The notes beneath the pieces were generated by a model. That model had not been told where the DNA came from and ran no database searches. It worked only from the letters and a program-made list of their open reading frames with translations. A DNA stretch of 64,000 bases from Butyricicoccus pullicaecorum DSM 23266 (GTDB taxonomy: Bacteria > Bacillota > Clostridia > Oscillospirales > Butyricicoccaceae): assembly GCF_900167005.1 (NCBI RefSeq), contig NZ_FUXW01000008.1, positions 1 to 64,000 on the forward strand, read 5' to 3'. Positions 1 through 8,220 of the stretch are shown one piece after another. Within the stretch, counting starts at the first letter, position 1. Each line of letters starts with the position of its first letter. Made by a program: the position numbers and the translations under genes.

Positions 1-110
1 GCCCGTTGCGACGGGCGACTCAGGGCTCTGCCCTGAGAACCCGCAGCCTTTGAAAAGGCTGGCGAAACTTTTAGCTCGCCTGCGGGCGGGACGGGAGATT
101 GGTGCGGTGC
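1..110. repeat. MPE copy 0, partial (right half of mosaic palindromic element)
   Basis: The window opens inside a repeat. A GC palindrome (CCCGTTGCGACGGG) is followed by the hairpin CTCAGGGCTCTGCCCTGAG, then AACCCGCAGCC and the hairpin AGCCTTTGAAAAGGCT, and the copy ends in GGTGCGGTGC at 101-110. The same order of modules closes the full copies at 7568-8143 and 21026-21611. Only the right half is visible. A short GC hairpin (CTCGCCTGCGGGCGGGA, about 75-92) has replaced the usual sequence before the terminus. Confidence 0.85.
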
Positions 111-208
111 TTGGGTTAACCACAGTTTTTATCCCCAACCTGTGGAGAACTTCTGTGAATTATGCTATCATTATCTTACATCAATTTCCCAGAAAGGGGT
201 CGGTTCTC

Positions 209-808
209 TTGCGCAAGACCCGCAACACCAAAGGTCGCATCGTCTCTGCCGCCTGGCGGTTATTCTATGAGCAGGGCTATGACAACACCACGGTCGACGA
301 GATCATCCTCAAATCCGGCACGTCAAAGGGTTCCTTTTACCACTACTTCGAGGGCAAAGACGCGCTTCTCAGTTCTCTGTCTTATCTCTTCGATGAAAAA
401 TACGAGGCGCTCGTCTCGCAGATGGATGAGTCGATGGACAGTTTTGACAAGCTCATTTACTTAAACCAGGAGCTATTCTCCATGATCGAAAACAGCATCT
501 CGCTCGATCTGTTAGCGCGTCTGTATTCCTCCCAGCTCATCACCCGCGGCGAAAAACATCTGCTCGACCGTTCGCGGTTTTACTATCGCTTACTCCGGCA
601 GATCATCCTCGAGGGACAGCAGGCCGGACAGCTCTGCGACGATCTCTCGGTCAACGAGATGGTCAAAATGTACGCGCTCTGCGAGCGGGCGCTCATTTAC
701 GATTGGTGCATTTCGGGCGGAGAATACTCGCTGCGCGCCTACGGCAAGCAGATGATGCCCAGATTCCTTACTACAATCCGAAAAAATCCTGCACCTGTTA
801 TTACCTGA
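209..808 (+). CDS. TetR/AcrR family transcriptional regulator
   Basis: A 199-residue protein with an N-terminal TetR helix-turn-helix: residues about 8-55 contain GRIVSAAWRLFYEQGY, then TTVDEI and the recognition helix GTSKGSFYHYF. The C-terminal two thirds is the variable helical ligand-binding domain. I place the start at TTG 209 because an AAAGGGG ribosome binding site lies just upstream and the TetR fold begins there; an earlier in-frame TTG at 50 would translate repeat sequence. The next gene is a PutP-type symporter on the same strand. A perfect 7-bp-arm inverted repeat at 878-897 between them is a candidate operator. The ligand cannot be inferred. Confidence 0.9.
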   Translation: MRKTRNTKGRIVSAAWRLFYEQGYDNTTVDEIILKSGTSKGSFYHYFEGKDALLSSLSYLFDEKYEALVSQMDESMDSFDKLIYLNQELFSMIENSISLDLLARLYSSQLITRGEKHLLDRSRFYYRLLRQIILEGQQAGQLCDDLSVNEMVKMYALCERALIYDWCISGGEYSLRAYGKQMMPRFLTTIRKNPAPVIT

Positions 809-877
809 TTTCCTAATTTTCGTATAGCTCTTTTTTCCCGGATTTCCATGCGGTTTTCCGGGTTTTTCTCTATCTGA

Positions 878-897
878 GTATAGAATATAGTCTATAC
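878..897. promoter_or_regulatory. Perfect inverted repeat, candidate TetR operator
   Basis: GTATAGA at 878-884 and TCTATAC at 891-897 are perfect inverted arms separated by 6 bp. The site ends 11 bp upstream of the -35 hexamer of the symporter promoter. A dyad of this size between a TetR gene and its neighbour fits the usual operator geometry; binding itself is inference. Confidence 0.45.
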
Positions 898-908
898 TTT
901 GTTCTGCA

Positions 909-937
909 TTGCAGTCTATTTTTTGTCATGCTATAAT
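909..937 (+). promoter_or_regulatory. Sigma-A promoter of putP-like gene
   Basis: TTGCAG (909-914), a 17-bp spacer and TATAAT (932-937). The start codon is 48 bp further on, with GAAAGGGG as ribosome binding site. Confidence 0.65.
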
Positions 938-984
938 AAACTAAATTGTCGCACAAGAACATTGGAAAGGGGTAACACTTCAAC

Positions 985-2529
985 ATGACAACTGCACAGA
1001 TCGGCATTTCGGTCACGATCGTCGTGTATTTGATCGGTATGCTGCTCATCGGCGTCTGGTGTTCCAAGAAGAACAACGATACCGGTGATTTTTATTTGGG
1101 CGGACGTAAGCTCGGCCCGTTCGTCACCGCGATGAGCGCCGAGGCTTCGGATATGAGCTCCTGGCTGCTCATGGGTCTGCCCGGTCTGGCTTATCTGACC
1201 GGTATCGCGGACGCTGGCTGGACGGCGATCGGTCTGGCCATCGGTACTTACATCAACTGGCTGATCGTCGCAAAGCGCATCCGCCTGTACACCCACGTTG
1301 CGGGCAACTCCATCACCATCCCGGACTTCTTCCACAATCGCTTCCGCGATAAGAGCGGTCTTTTGATGGGTCTGTCGGCTATCGTCATCATCATCTTTTT
1401 CATTCCCTACACCGCGTCCGGCTTCGCTGCCTGCGGTAAGCTGTTCTCCAGCCTGTTCGGCGTGGACTACTTCTGGGCGATGGTGATTTCTGCAATCGTC
1501 ATCGTAGGCTACACCGCGACCGGCGGCTTCCTCGCAGCTTCTACCACCGACTTTATTCAGTCCATCATCATGTCCCTTGCGCTGCTCGTCGTTCTGGGCT
1601 TCGGCGTATACTCGGCCGGCGGTATCGGCGCGGTACTGGACAACGCAAAGTCTCTGCCCGGTTACCTGAGCATGACGCAGACCTACGACCCGGCAACCGG
1701 TACGGCTTCGACCTACGGTGCGCTGAGCAGCTTCTCTATGCTGTGCTGGGGTCTTGGCTACTTCGGTATGCCGCACATCCTGCTTCGCTTCATGGCCATT
1801 GAGGACGAGAAAAAGCTCAAGCTGTCCCGCCGCGTGGCTTCGACTTGGGTCGTCATCTCGCTGTTCGTTGCACTGATGATCGGTGTGGTTGGTCTGGGCA
1901 TGACCAAGGCAGGCAATCTGGCATTCCTGGAAGGCTCGACCTCTGAGACCATCATCGTTCGCATCGCTGACCTGCTCAGCCAGAACGGCTTCGTCTGTGC
2001 CGTGCTCGCCGGTCTGATTCTCGCCGGTATCTTGGCTTCTACCATGTCTACCGCCGACTCCCAGCTGCTTGCAGCTTCCTCTTCGGTTTCTGAGAACCTC
2101 ATTCAGGGTGTCTTCGGCAAGAAGATGACCGTTAAGCAGAGCATGACCTGTGCACGTCTGACCCTGCTCGGTATCTCCATCATCGGCGTTTTCCTCGCAC
2201 GCGACCCCAACAGCTCGGTCTTTAACATCGTTTCCTTCGCTTGGGCTGGCTTCGGCGCTTCCTTCGGCCCGGTCGTTCTGTTCGCGCTGTTCTGGCGCAG
2301 AACCAACCGCTATGGCGCAATCGCTGGTATGTTCGCCGGCGGCGTGATGGTATTCGTTTGGAAGTACCTGATTGCTCCGATGGGCGGTCTGTGGGATATC
2401 TACGAGCTGATGCCCGCATTCGTCATCGCTTGCCTGGTGATCTGGATTGTGAGCGTGCTCACGCCTGCTCCGTCTGAGGAGATTGCCGCAGAGTTTGATA
2501 AGGTCAAGGCACTCAACGCTGAGGAATAA
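985..2529 (+). CDS. putP: Sodium/solute symporter, PutP-like (Na+/proline)
   Basis: A 514-residue integral membrane protein of the sodium:solute symporter (SSS) family, about the length of E. coli PutP (502). The N-terminal signature FYLGGRKLGPFVTAMSA and the following SDMSSWLLMGLPG match the PutP branch. The sequence continues as a run of about 12-13 hydrophobic segments (for example TAIGLAIGTYINWLIVA, VIIIFFIPYTASG, AMVISAIVIVGYTATGG). It probably imports proline or a similar compatible solute with Na+. Substrate within the family is inferred from the PutP-like signature only. A promoter at 909-937 serves it, and MPE copy 1 begins 4 bp after its stop codon. Confidence 0.9.
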   Translation: MTTAQIGISVTIVVYLIGMLLIGVWCSKKNNDTGDFYLGGRKLGPFVTAMSAEASDMSSWLLMGLPGLAYLTGIADAGWTAIGLAIGTYINWLIVAKRIRLYTHVAGNSITIPDFFHNRFRDKSGLLMGLSAIVIIIFFIPYTASGFAACGKLFSSLFGVDYFWAMVISAIVIVGYTATGGFLAASTTDFIQSIIMSLALLVVLGFGVYSAGGIGAVLDNAKSLPGYLSMTQTYDPATGTASTYGALSSFSMLCWGLGYFGMPHILLRFMAIEDEKKLKLSRRVASTWVVISLFVALMIGVVGLGMTKAGNLAFLEGSTSETIIVRIADLLSQNGFVCAVLAGLILAGILASTMSTADSQLLAASSSVSENLIQGVFGKKMTVKQSMTCARLTLLGISIIGVFLARDPNSSVFNIVSFAWAGFGASFGPVVLFALFWRRTNRYGAIAGMFAGGVMVFVWKYLIAPMGGLWDIYELMPAFVIACLVIWIVSVLTPAPSEEIAAEFDKVKALNAEE

Positions 2530-2533
2530 GTAA

Positions 2534-2906
2534 GCACCGCAGCCAAAATTGAAGCTTTCGCTCAAGCCTTTCTCGAAAGGCTTGCGGAGTCTTGAGGCAG
2601 AGCCTCAAGTCGCCGTCCGCAGACGGCGAAACTCTCTTTTTGATTTTCGCCTTGCGAAAATCAACTAAAACAAAAAAATAATCGCTCGCCGCAGCGAGCG
2701 AAATACTCCGCGGCCATTGGCCGCTCATGGGAAAGACCGTCCGAAAGGACGGTCTTTCCTTTTTGTTTGTTTTAATTGAAACCCGGGTCGGACACCGGGT
2801 TTCAAAAGGGGATTTCGGACTCTGCGGAGTCCGACTCAGGGCGCTGCCCTGAGAACCCGCAAACCTTTGAAAAGGTTTGATCGAAACTTCAATATGGGTG
2901 CGGTGC
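2534..2906. repeat. MPE copy 1, complete short form
   Basis: Starts with GCACCGC 4 bp after the putP stop and ends with GGGTGCGGTGC. Modules in order: hairpin AAGCCTTTCTCGAAAGGCTT; CTTGAGGCAGAGCCTCAAG; GC palindrome CGCCGTCCGCAGACGGCG; GATTTTCGCCTTGCGAAAATC; CGCTCGCCGCAGCGAGCG; GCGGCCATTGGCCGC; a terminator-like AAAGACCGTCC/GGACGGTCTTT hairpin with a T-tract (about 2732-2760); GAAACCCGG/CCGGGTTTC; GGACTCTGCGGAGTCC; CTCAGGGC/GCCCTGAG; and AACCTTTGAAAAGGTT. The ends are mutually inverted over about 75 bp. It also supplies transcription termination for putP. Confidence 0.9.
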
Positions 2907-2918
2907 TTATCCTTACAA

Positions 2919-2934
2919 TGTTTCACGTGAAACT
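2919..2934. promoter_or_regulatory. parS-like ParB/Spo0J binding site 1
   Basis: TGTTTCACGTGAAACT matches the bacterial parS consensus TGTTNCACGTGAAACA at 15 of 16 positions. It overlaps the 3' end of the minus-strand gene at 2923-3195 and encodes its last residues SFT and its stop codon. It lies 12 nt from MPE copy 1. Confidence 0.85.
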
Positions 2935-3195
2935 TTGTCCGCGGCAGAACATCAACGTGATCGCCTCCCACGTCTTTTCATCGGTCACGCCGTCGGGTGT
3001 TAATCCGCACGCACGCTGGATGCGCATGATCGATTGTCGGGTCGATTCATCGTACTGACCGGACGGTTTGGGTGGATGAATGTTGATATAATGCCGTCCG
3101 ATGGCGGACAGCATGGCTTGCAGCAGCCAGACGGTATCCGACTGGCTGCCCGGTTTGAGTGGGCCGTTGAAGGCGAGCGGGTAGGGCTGTTTCAT
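2923..3195 (-). CDS. Small peptidoglycan-binding domain protein
   Basis: A 90-residue protein that is essentially one PG_binding_1 domain: a PLKPGSQSDTVWLLQAMLSAI start, a YDESTRQSIMRIQRACGL helix pair, TPDGVTDEKTWEAI, and then its end. Its ATG overlaps the stop codon of the upstream SpoIID-like gene as ATGA, so the two are translationally coupled. No signal peptide is seen. The stop codon and last three codons lie inside the parS site at 2919-2934. It is likely a cell-wall or spore-wall targeting partner of the larger upstream protein, as judged from shared domain type and coupling. Confidence 0.8.
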   Translation of the reverse strand: MKQPYPLAFNGPLKPGSQSDTVWLLQAMLSAIGRHYINIHPPKPSGQYDESTRQSIMRIQRACGLTPDGVTDEKTWEAITLMFCRGQSFT

Positions 3196-4559
3196 GGGGT
3201 GACCTCCTGTGTTTGGCTTTCGATACGGGCGGCTTGGCGCGCCAGAGTATCCCAAGTGATCGGGCCGACAAAGCCGGTGGGTGTCAGGCCGAGGATGGAC
3301 TGGGCGGTGGTGAGGGCTTGGGTGGTACGCGGGCCGAACATGCCGTCGGCGGTGAGTTTGGGAATATCGGGGAATTCGGTCGACAGGATATTCAGCCACT
3401 CCTGCACCTGACGCACGTCGTTGCCCTGCATGCCCTCGACCAGTCGGCCGGGGAACAGGGGAGCGCCGGCAGCGGCTTCCCACTCGGGCAGGGCTGCGCC
3501 GATGTCGTTATAAATCTCGGTGATCTTTGCCCAGGTCTGCGGGCCGACGATGCCGTCGACCGGTAAGCCGTAGTCGCGCTGGAAGATGCGCACGGCCTGC
3601 TCGGTCAGGGTACCGAAATCACCGTCGATCGGGATCTGGTCTTCTCCGGTGAAGAATACGCCGATTGCATTCAGGTAGTATTGCAGCACGCGCACGTAGT
3701 CGCCCTTGTCACCCCGTCGCAGGTAGTCCGGGAAAATACCGGTCACGTCCTCCAGTCGCACGCCCTCGCTGTTGAGTTCGGCCAGCTTGGTGATCGCGGT
3801 ATACAGGTAGGCGATGCGGTACCAGGTCGCCTTGCCCACGATGCCGTCCGGGGTCAGATCGAACACCTGCTGGAATTTCTTGACCGCGTCCAGCGTGCCC
3901 TGATCGAACACGCCGTCGACCGGGTAAATCTTCGGGATGGCCGGATAATTGTTTGAAATGCGGTTGAGGCGCAGCTGGATGGTGCGCACGTCGTTGGACA
4001 CGTCGCCCAGACGCAGGGGAGAGCCCGGGTACGAACCCAGATTGGGCGCGGTCGGCGCGTCGCGCACGATGGCAAGGTCGGGACCGTAAAACTCGGTCAG
4101 AATTTCATAGGGCGACAGTCCAGCCTCTGCCAGCGGCACCGTGCCCCACTGGCTCAGGCCGTCGCACTGGACGCGGTCGCCGTCGCAATACTGCGCAAAC
4201 AACGGCTCGACCGAACCCGGTCTGACCAGATAGTCATTGAACAGCTCGTCGGCGATCTCTGAGATGTTGTCGAAAATATCACGCCCCTCGACGTACGCCT
4301 GATCGAATGCCGTCGAGTTTGTGATATCAAAATCATAGCCCTGTGAGCGGTACCACTCGGTATAGATGCGGTTGAGCGCAAACGAAATCTGCGCGTACAT
4401 GTTCGCCCGGATTGCAGCCTCCGGCCAGGTCGGATAAATCTCCGACGATGCCACGTTCTTGATGTAGTCGGGGAAGGGCACGGTCACATTGCGAGCCGTC
4501 GGGTCGTCCGGTCGCCCAAGATGTACCGTGATCGTCTCGGGAATATACGGTAATGCCAT
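3192..4559 (-). CDS. SpoIID-like protein with three to four peptidoglycan-binding repeats
   Basis: A 455-residue protein. The N-terminal part (about 1-150) resembles the SpoIID/LytB-type domain (IKNVASSEIYPTWPEAAIRANMYAQISFALNR). It is followed by tandem PG_binding_1 modules near residues 180-260, 270-350 and 365-445, each with the pattern LRxGDxxxxVRxxQxxLN, DGxFxxxTxxAVxxFQ and DGIVGxxTW. No export signal is visible. SpoIID-type proteins degrade or remodel peptidoglycan at the engulfing septum in sporulation; the role here is inferred from domains. It forms a minus-strand operon with the genes at 4567-4983 (7 nt upstream) and 2923-3195 (ATGA overlap). Confidence 0.75.
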   Translation of the reverse strand: MALPYIPETITVHLGRPDDPTARNVTVPFPDYIKNVASSEIYPTWPEAAIRANMYAQISFALNRIYTEWYRSQGYDFDITNSTAFDQAYVEGRDIFDNISEIADELFNDYLVRPGSVEPLFAQYCDGDRVQCDGLSQWGTVPLAEAGLSPYEILTEFYGPDLAIVRDAPTAPNLGSYPGSPLRLGDVSNDVRTIQLRLNRISNNYPAIPKIYPVDGVFDQGTLDAVKKFQQVFDLTPDGIVGKATWYRIAYLYTAITKLAELNSEGVRLEDVTGIFPDYLRRGDKGDYVRVLQYYLNAIGVFFTGEDQIPIDGDFGTLTEQAVRIFQRDYGLPVDGIVGPQTWAKITEIYNDIGAALPEWEAAAGAPLFPGRLVEGMQGNDVRQVQEWLNILSTEFPDIPKLTADGMFGPRTTQALTTAQSILGLTPTGFVGPITWDTLARQAARIESQTQEVTP

Positions 4560-4566
4560 GTTCCGC

Positions 4567-4983
4567 TCACCGTCCTCTCTTGCTAAACTGCGTGTCCAGC
4601 AGCTCGGGCGGCAGGTCGGTGATCTCGGTTGAATTCCCGCTCGCCGTGGACGGCGTCAGCGGTACCGGCAGCGTCGAGGCAATGCCCGGGAAAATCGAAA
4701 TGTCCCGCACCTCTGCCGTTTGATACCCCGGCAGCGATACATTCACCGTATAGTTCAAATACGGCGTGGGCTGGTCGGGACTGAGCGAATCAGAAAGTGA
4801 CGGCGCGGGAAGCTCCAACACCGGCGTGCGCCCCGATGTGTCCGTCCGCACGATTCGATACAAAACCGGCCCGTCCTCAGTCTGCGCCGATACCGTCACC
4901 AATGCCCCCGGCAGCGGGATTGTCCCTTGCGCGGTCGTCACCGCCACCACCAGCTTTCCTACTGCCTGCGTCACATCTGCCAT
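4567..4983 (-). CDS. Carboxypeptidase-regulatory-like (beta-sandwich) domain protein
   Basis: A 138-residue protein without a signal peptide. The segment GKLVVAVTTAQGTIPLPGALVTVS followed by TDTSGRTPVLELPAP and YTVNVSLPGYQTAEV is the pattern of a carboxypeptidase regulatory-like/Ig-type sandwich domain that often occurs beside the SpoIID-PG-binding proteins of Clostridia. It is first in the three-gene minus-strand cluster, with GAGGGAG as ribosome binding site. It is probably an accessory structural protein for the downstream wall-binding proteins; a specific function is unknown. Confidence 0.7.
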   Translation of the reverse strand: MADVTQAVGKLVVAVTTAQGTIPLPGALVTVSAQTEDGPVLYRIVRTDTSGRTPVLELPAPSLSDSLSPDQPTPYLNYTVNVSLPGYQTAEVRDISIFPGIASTLPVPLTPSTASGNSTEITDLPPELLDTQFSKRGR

Positions 4984-5072
4984 CCAGACATCACTCCCTC
5001 TTTTTTATGGTTAGAACCATTCTATGACCGGGAGACAGATGGTATGTCGGGGGAAAGAAGGAGAAAAGAGAA

Positions 5073-5088
5073 TGTTTCACGTGAAACA
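5073..5088. promoter_or_regulatory. parS ParB/Spo0J binding site 2 (perfect)
   Basis: TGTTTCACGTGAAACA is an exact match to the 16-bp parS consensus. It lies about 90 bp upstream of the minus-strand cluster at 2923-4983 and 12 nt before MPE copy 2. With site 1 it brackets that cluster, 2.15 kb apart. Clustered parS sites in Firmicutes are origin-proximal. Confidence 0.93.
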
Positions 5089-5100
5089 TGGGAGAGTGAG

Positions 5101-5560
5101 GCACCGCACCAATTCCCACGTCCCGCCCGCAGGCGACAAGCGGGTCCGGGTCTGCGACCCGGCGCGGTCCAGCCGCGCAGGCTGGCCGGACTCCGCAGAG
5201 TCCGGAACTCTCTCTTGAAACCCGGTGTCCGACCCGGGTTTCAATTAAACAAAAAATAAAAGCGCGTCCGCAGACGCGCAATCTCTGGAAATACCGTCCG
5301 AACGGACGGTATTTCCCATGAGCGCACTTTGTGCGCGGAGTATTTCGCTCGCTAGCACTCATTTTATCCGCGCACGGCGCGGAAATTAAGATAGTGACCT
5401 ACGGGCCGGAGCGCGACTATTTTTCTAGTTTAGTTGATTTTCGCAGAAGCGAAAATCAAAAGGGGATTTCGGACTCTGCGGAGTCCGACTCAGGGCTCTG
5501 CCCTGAGAACCCGCAGCCTTTCGAGAAAGGCTGGCGAAAGCTTCAATATGGGTGCGGTGC
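5101..5560. repeat. MPE copy 2, complete, with inverted core and 50-nt structured module
   Basis: GCACCGCACC at 5101 and GGTGCGGTGC at 5551-5560 are the termini. The interior carries GC palindromes (GGACTCCGCAGAGTCC, GCGCGTCCGCAGACGCGC), GAAACCCGG/CCGGGTTTC, a terminator-like ATACCGTCC/GGACGGTAT, the CATGAGC-(GCGCACTTTGTGCGC)-GGAGTATT block in reverse orientation relative to copy 1, and at 5356-5406 a nested-stem module shared with copies 6, 7, 9 and 11. The right end repeats the CTCAGGGC and AGCCTTTC hairpins. Confidence 0.9.
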
Positions 5561-5643
5561 TGGTCTTGCGTGACAAAGTTACATTTCTCCATCAATTTAC
5601 ACTTCGTTCAAACTTCATCCGCAATCCGTACATATTCCCCTGC

Positions 5644-5649
5644 TATAAT
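5644..5649 (+). promoter_or_regulatory. -10 box of ftsH promoter
   Basis: TATAAT at 5644-5649, 55 bp before the ftsH start. No convincing -35 hexamer at 17 bp; the assignment rests on the -10 box and position. Confidence 0.45.
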
Positions 5650-5704
5650 CAATCTATACAGTAGGGGGGCACAGTCTATGCCCCGGAAATGAGGCAGTAT
5701 TATT

Positions 5705-7567
5705 ATGAAAGAAGTTAAACAGCCCGACAGAAAACGCATATTCTATTTCTATGCAATCGCAATCGCGCTTCTGTTCATCGCAAACATGCTCCTGCCCAGC
5801 CTCATCGCTCCAAAAACCCAATCGGTTACGTACGATCAGTTCGTCACGATGGCCGAAGCCGGTCAGGTCGCAGAGGCCGAGATCCAGAGCAGTGAAAACA
5901 AGCTGGTGTTTACCTCGGAAGTGCAGCAGGCTGACGGTAAGACGCAAAAACAGGTCTATGAGACCGCGCTTGTCGACGACCCCAATCTGGTCGAGCGTCT
6001 GCTGGATGCCAACGTCAAGTTTACTCAGATTACACCCTCGACCCCGTCGCCCATCCTCACCGCATTCCTTCCGCTCGTTATCATCATCGGTTTCGGTGTC
6101 TGGATGACCCGCTCGATGCAGAAGAAAATGGGTGCCGGTGCGATGAGCTTCGGCAAGTCCAATGCCAAGGTCTATGTCGCAAGTGAGACAGGCATTCACT
6201 TCTCCGACGTGCAGGGTGAGGACGAGGCTAAGGAGCTCTTAACCGAGATCGTCGACTTCCTGCACAATCCCCAGCGCTACGCCGACATCGGTGCGCACAT
6301 CCCCAAGGGTGCGCTGCTCGTCGGCCCTCCGGGTACCGGTAAAACCCTGCTGGCTAAGGCGGTCGCAGGTGAGGCAAACGTGCCCTTCTTCTCGATCTCC
6401 GGTTCGGAGTTCGTTGAGATGTTCGTCGGCATGGGCGCTGCCAAGGTACGCGATCTGTTTAAGCAGGCAAACGAAAAGGCTCCCTGCATCGTCTTTATCG
6501 ATGAGATTGATACCATCGGTAAGAAGCGTGATGGTGCTGGCGGCATCAGCGGCGGCAACGACGAACGTGAGCAGACCTTAAACCAGCTGCTGACCGAAAT
6601 GGATGGTTTCGACGGCAGCAAGGGTGTTGTCATTCTGGCTGCAACCAACCGTCCCGAATCCCTCGACCCTGCGCTGCTGCGTCCCGGTCGTTTCGACCGC
6701 CGTGTACCCGTTGAGCTGCCCGACCTCATCGGTCGAGAAGCCATCCTGCGTGTACACGCCAAGAAGGTCAAGTGCGAGCCCGGTCTGGACTTCAATGCCA
6801 TCGCGCGCATGGCTGCCGGTGCATCCGGTGCAGAGCTTGCAAACATGGTAAACGAAGCCGCGCTGCGTGCTGTCCGTGCTGGTCGCGACAAGATCTCGCA
6901 GTCCGACCTCGAAGAGAGTGTTGAAGTCGTCATTGCCGGCTACCAGAAGAAAAACAAGATCCTGTCCAACAAGGAAAAGCTCATCGTCTCCTATCACGAG
7001 ATCGGTCACGCGCTGGTTGCTGCGCTCCAGACCCACTCGGCTCCGGTCACTAAGATTACCATTATTCCGCGTACTTCCGGTGCGCTCGGCTACACCATGC
7101 AGGTCGACCAGGAAGAGCACAACCTCATGAGCCGCGAGGAACTGGAAAATAAGATCGCGACCCTGACCGGCGGCCGCGTCGCAGAGGAGCTTGCCCTGCA
7201 CTCGGTCACCACCGGCGCGTCCAACGACATCGAACAGGCGACTCGTCTGGCGCGTGCCCTCATCTCTCGTTTCGGTATGAGTGAGGCCTTCGGTATGGTC
7301 GCTTTCGAGCAGGTACACAATGCTTACCTTGGCGGCGATGCATCCATGGCTTGCGCTGACCAGACCGCGGCTGAAATCGATCGTATGGTCGTTGAGCTGG
7401 TGCGCCGTCAGTATGAGAAGGCAAGACAGCTGTTGAGTGATAATATGGATAAGCTGCATGCACTGTCCAAGTATCTGTATGACCACGAGACCATCACGGG
7501 CGAAGAGTTTATGAAGCTCATGGAACAGCCCAAGCTCGAAATGGGAATCTCTGAGGAGAAAGAATAA
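5705..7567 (+). CDS. ftsH: ATP-dependent zinc metalloprotease FtsH
   Basis: A 620-residue membrane-anchored AAA+ protease. Two N-terminal membrane segments (about residues 12-32 and 113-133) flank an external domain. The AAA domain has Walker A GPPGTGKT near residue 205, Walker [12 protein letters not shown], and the second region of homology [20 protein letters not shown]. The peptidase domain carries the zinc-binding HEIGH near residue 431 and a later downstream acidic ligand region ([15 protein letters not shown]). It degrades unassembled or damaged membrane and some cytoplasmic proteins. Length fits the family. The stop codon is immediately followed by MPE copy 3, leaving no spacer. Confidence 0.97.
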   Translation: MKEVKQPDRKRIFYFYAIAIALLFIANMLLPSLIAPKTQSVTYDQFVTMAEAGQVAEAEIQSSENKLVFTSEVQQADGKTQKQVYETALVDDPNLVERLLDANVKFTQITPSTPSPILTAFLPLVIIIGFGVWMTRSMQKKMGAGAMSFGKSNAKVYVASETGIHFSDVQGEDEAKELLTEIVDFLHNPQRYADIGAHIPKGALLVGPPGTGKTLLAKAVAGEANVPFFSISGSEFVEMFVGMGAAKVRDLFKQANEKAPCIVFIDEIDTIGKKRDGAGGISGGNDEREQTLNQLLTEMDGFDGSKGVVILAATNRPESLDPALLRPGRFDRRVPVELPDLIGREAILRVHAKKVKCEPGLDFNAIARMAAGASGAELANMVNEAALRAVRAGRDKISQSDLEESVEVVIAGYQKKNKILSNKEKLIVSYHEIGHALVAALQTHSAPVTKITIIPRTSGALGYTMQVDQEEHNLMSREELENKIATLTGGRVAEELALHSVTTGASNDIEQATRLARALISRFGMSEAFGMVAFEQVHNAYLGGDASMACADQTAAEIDRMVVELVRRQYEKARQLLSDNMDKLHALSKYLYDHETITGEEFMKLMEQPKLEMGISEEKE

Positions 7568-8143
7568 GCACCGCACCCCTAATTGAAGCTTTCGCTCAAG
7601 CCTTTCTCGAAAGGCTTGCGGAGTCTTGAGGCAGAGCCTCAAGTCGCATCCCGCAGGATGCGAAATCCCCCATTGAAACCCGGTGTTCGACCCGGGTTTC
7701 AACCTGAAAATTAAAAAAATCGCTCGCCTCAGCGAGCGAAATACTCTGCGGCCATTGGCCGCTCATGGGAAAGACCGTCCGAAGGGACGGTCTTTCCTTT
7801 TTCTTTGTCCGGACTGCGGCAGCTTGAACGGAGGGAATGTACGAACGGCAGGAGAGGGGAAAACCAATCCCGCAGGTTGGTTTTCCATGAGCCTTACGGG
7901 AAAATACCCCGGTGGGGTATTTTCCCGTAAGGCTGTGGCCGACTTGTTCGGCCAAGCCATGAACGGAGAACGGAAGGTTTTCGCTCGCTGCGGCGAGCGC
8001 TTTTGTTTTTGTTTTAGTTGATTTTCGCAAGGCGAAAATCAAAAAGGGGATTCCGCTCGCTGCGGCGAGCGGCTCAGGGCGCTGCCCTGAGAACCCGCAG
8101 CCTTTGAAAAGGCTGGCGAAACTTTCAGTAAGGGGTGCGGTGC
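7568..8143. repeat. MPE copy 3, complete long form with two facing terminators
   Basis: GCACCGCACCCC starts at the base after the ftsH stop; GGGGTGCGGTGC ends at 8143. After the left-arm hairpins come CGCATCCCGCAGGATGCG, GAAACCCGG/CCGGGTTTC, CGCTCGCCTCAGCGAGCG, GCGGCCATTGGCCGC and a terminator-like hairpin (about 7770-7796). An approximately 60-nt unpaired segment (7800-7860) follows, then a second hairpin AAAACCAATCCCGCAGGTTGG.. in the opposite sense, a CTTACGGGAAAATACCCC/GGGGTATTTTCCCGTAAG hairpin, TGGCCGACTTGTTCGGCCA, CGCTCGCTGCGGCGAGCG, and the right arm. Confidence 0.9.
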
Positions 8144-8220
8144 AGGGGATTTTCAAACTCTACCGTTCGTCGATTGTCTTTTCTCGCGAAATCTGATAAG
8201 CTTTACAGGGTGATAGGTTT

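Noticed and set aside
7596-8156. Open frames inside MPE copies (for example 7596-8156 minus, 13853-14293 minus, 62677-62976 minus)
   Set aside because: Composed of hairpin modules translated in one frame; frames are not conserved between copies and there is no consistent start or ribosome binding site.
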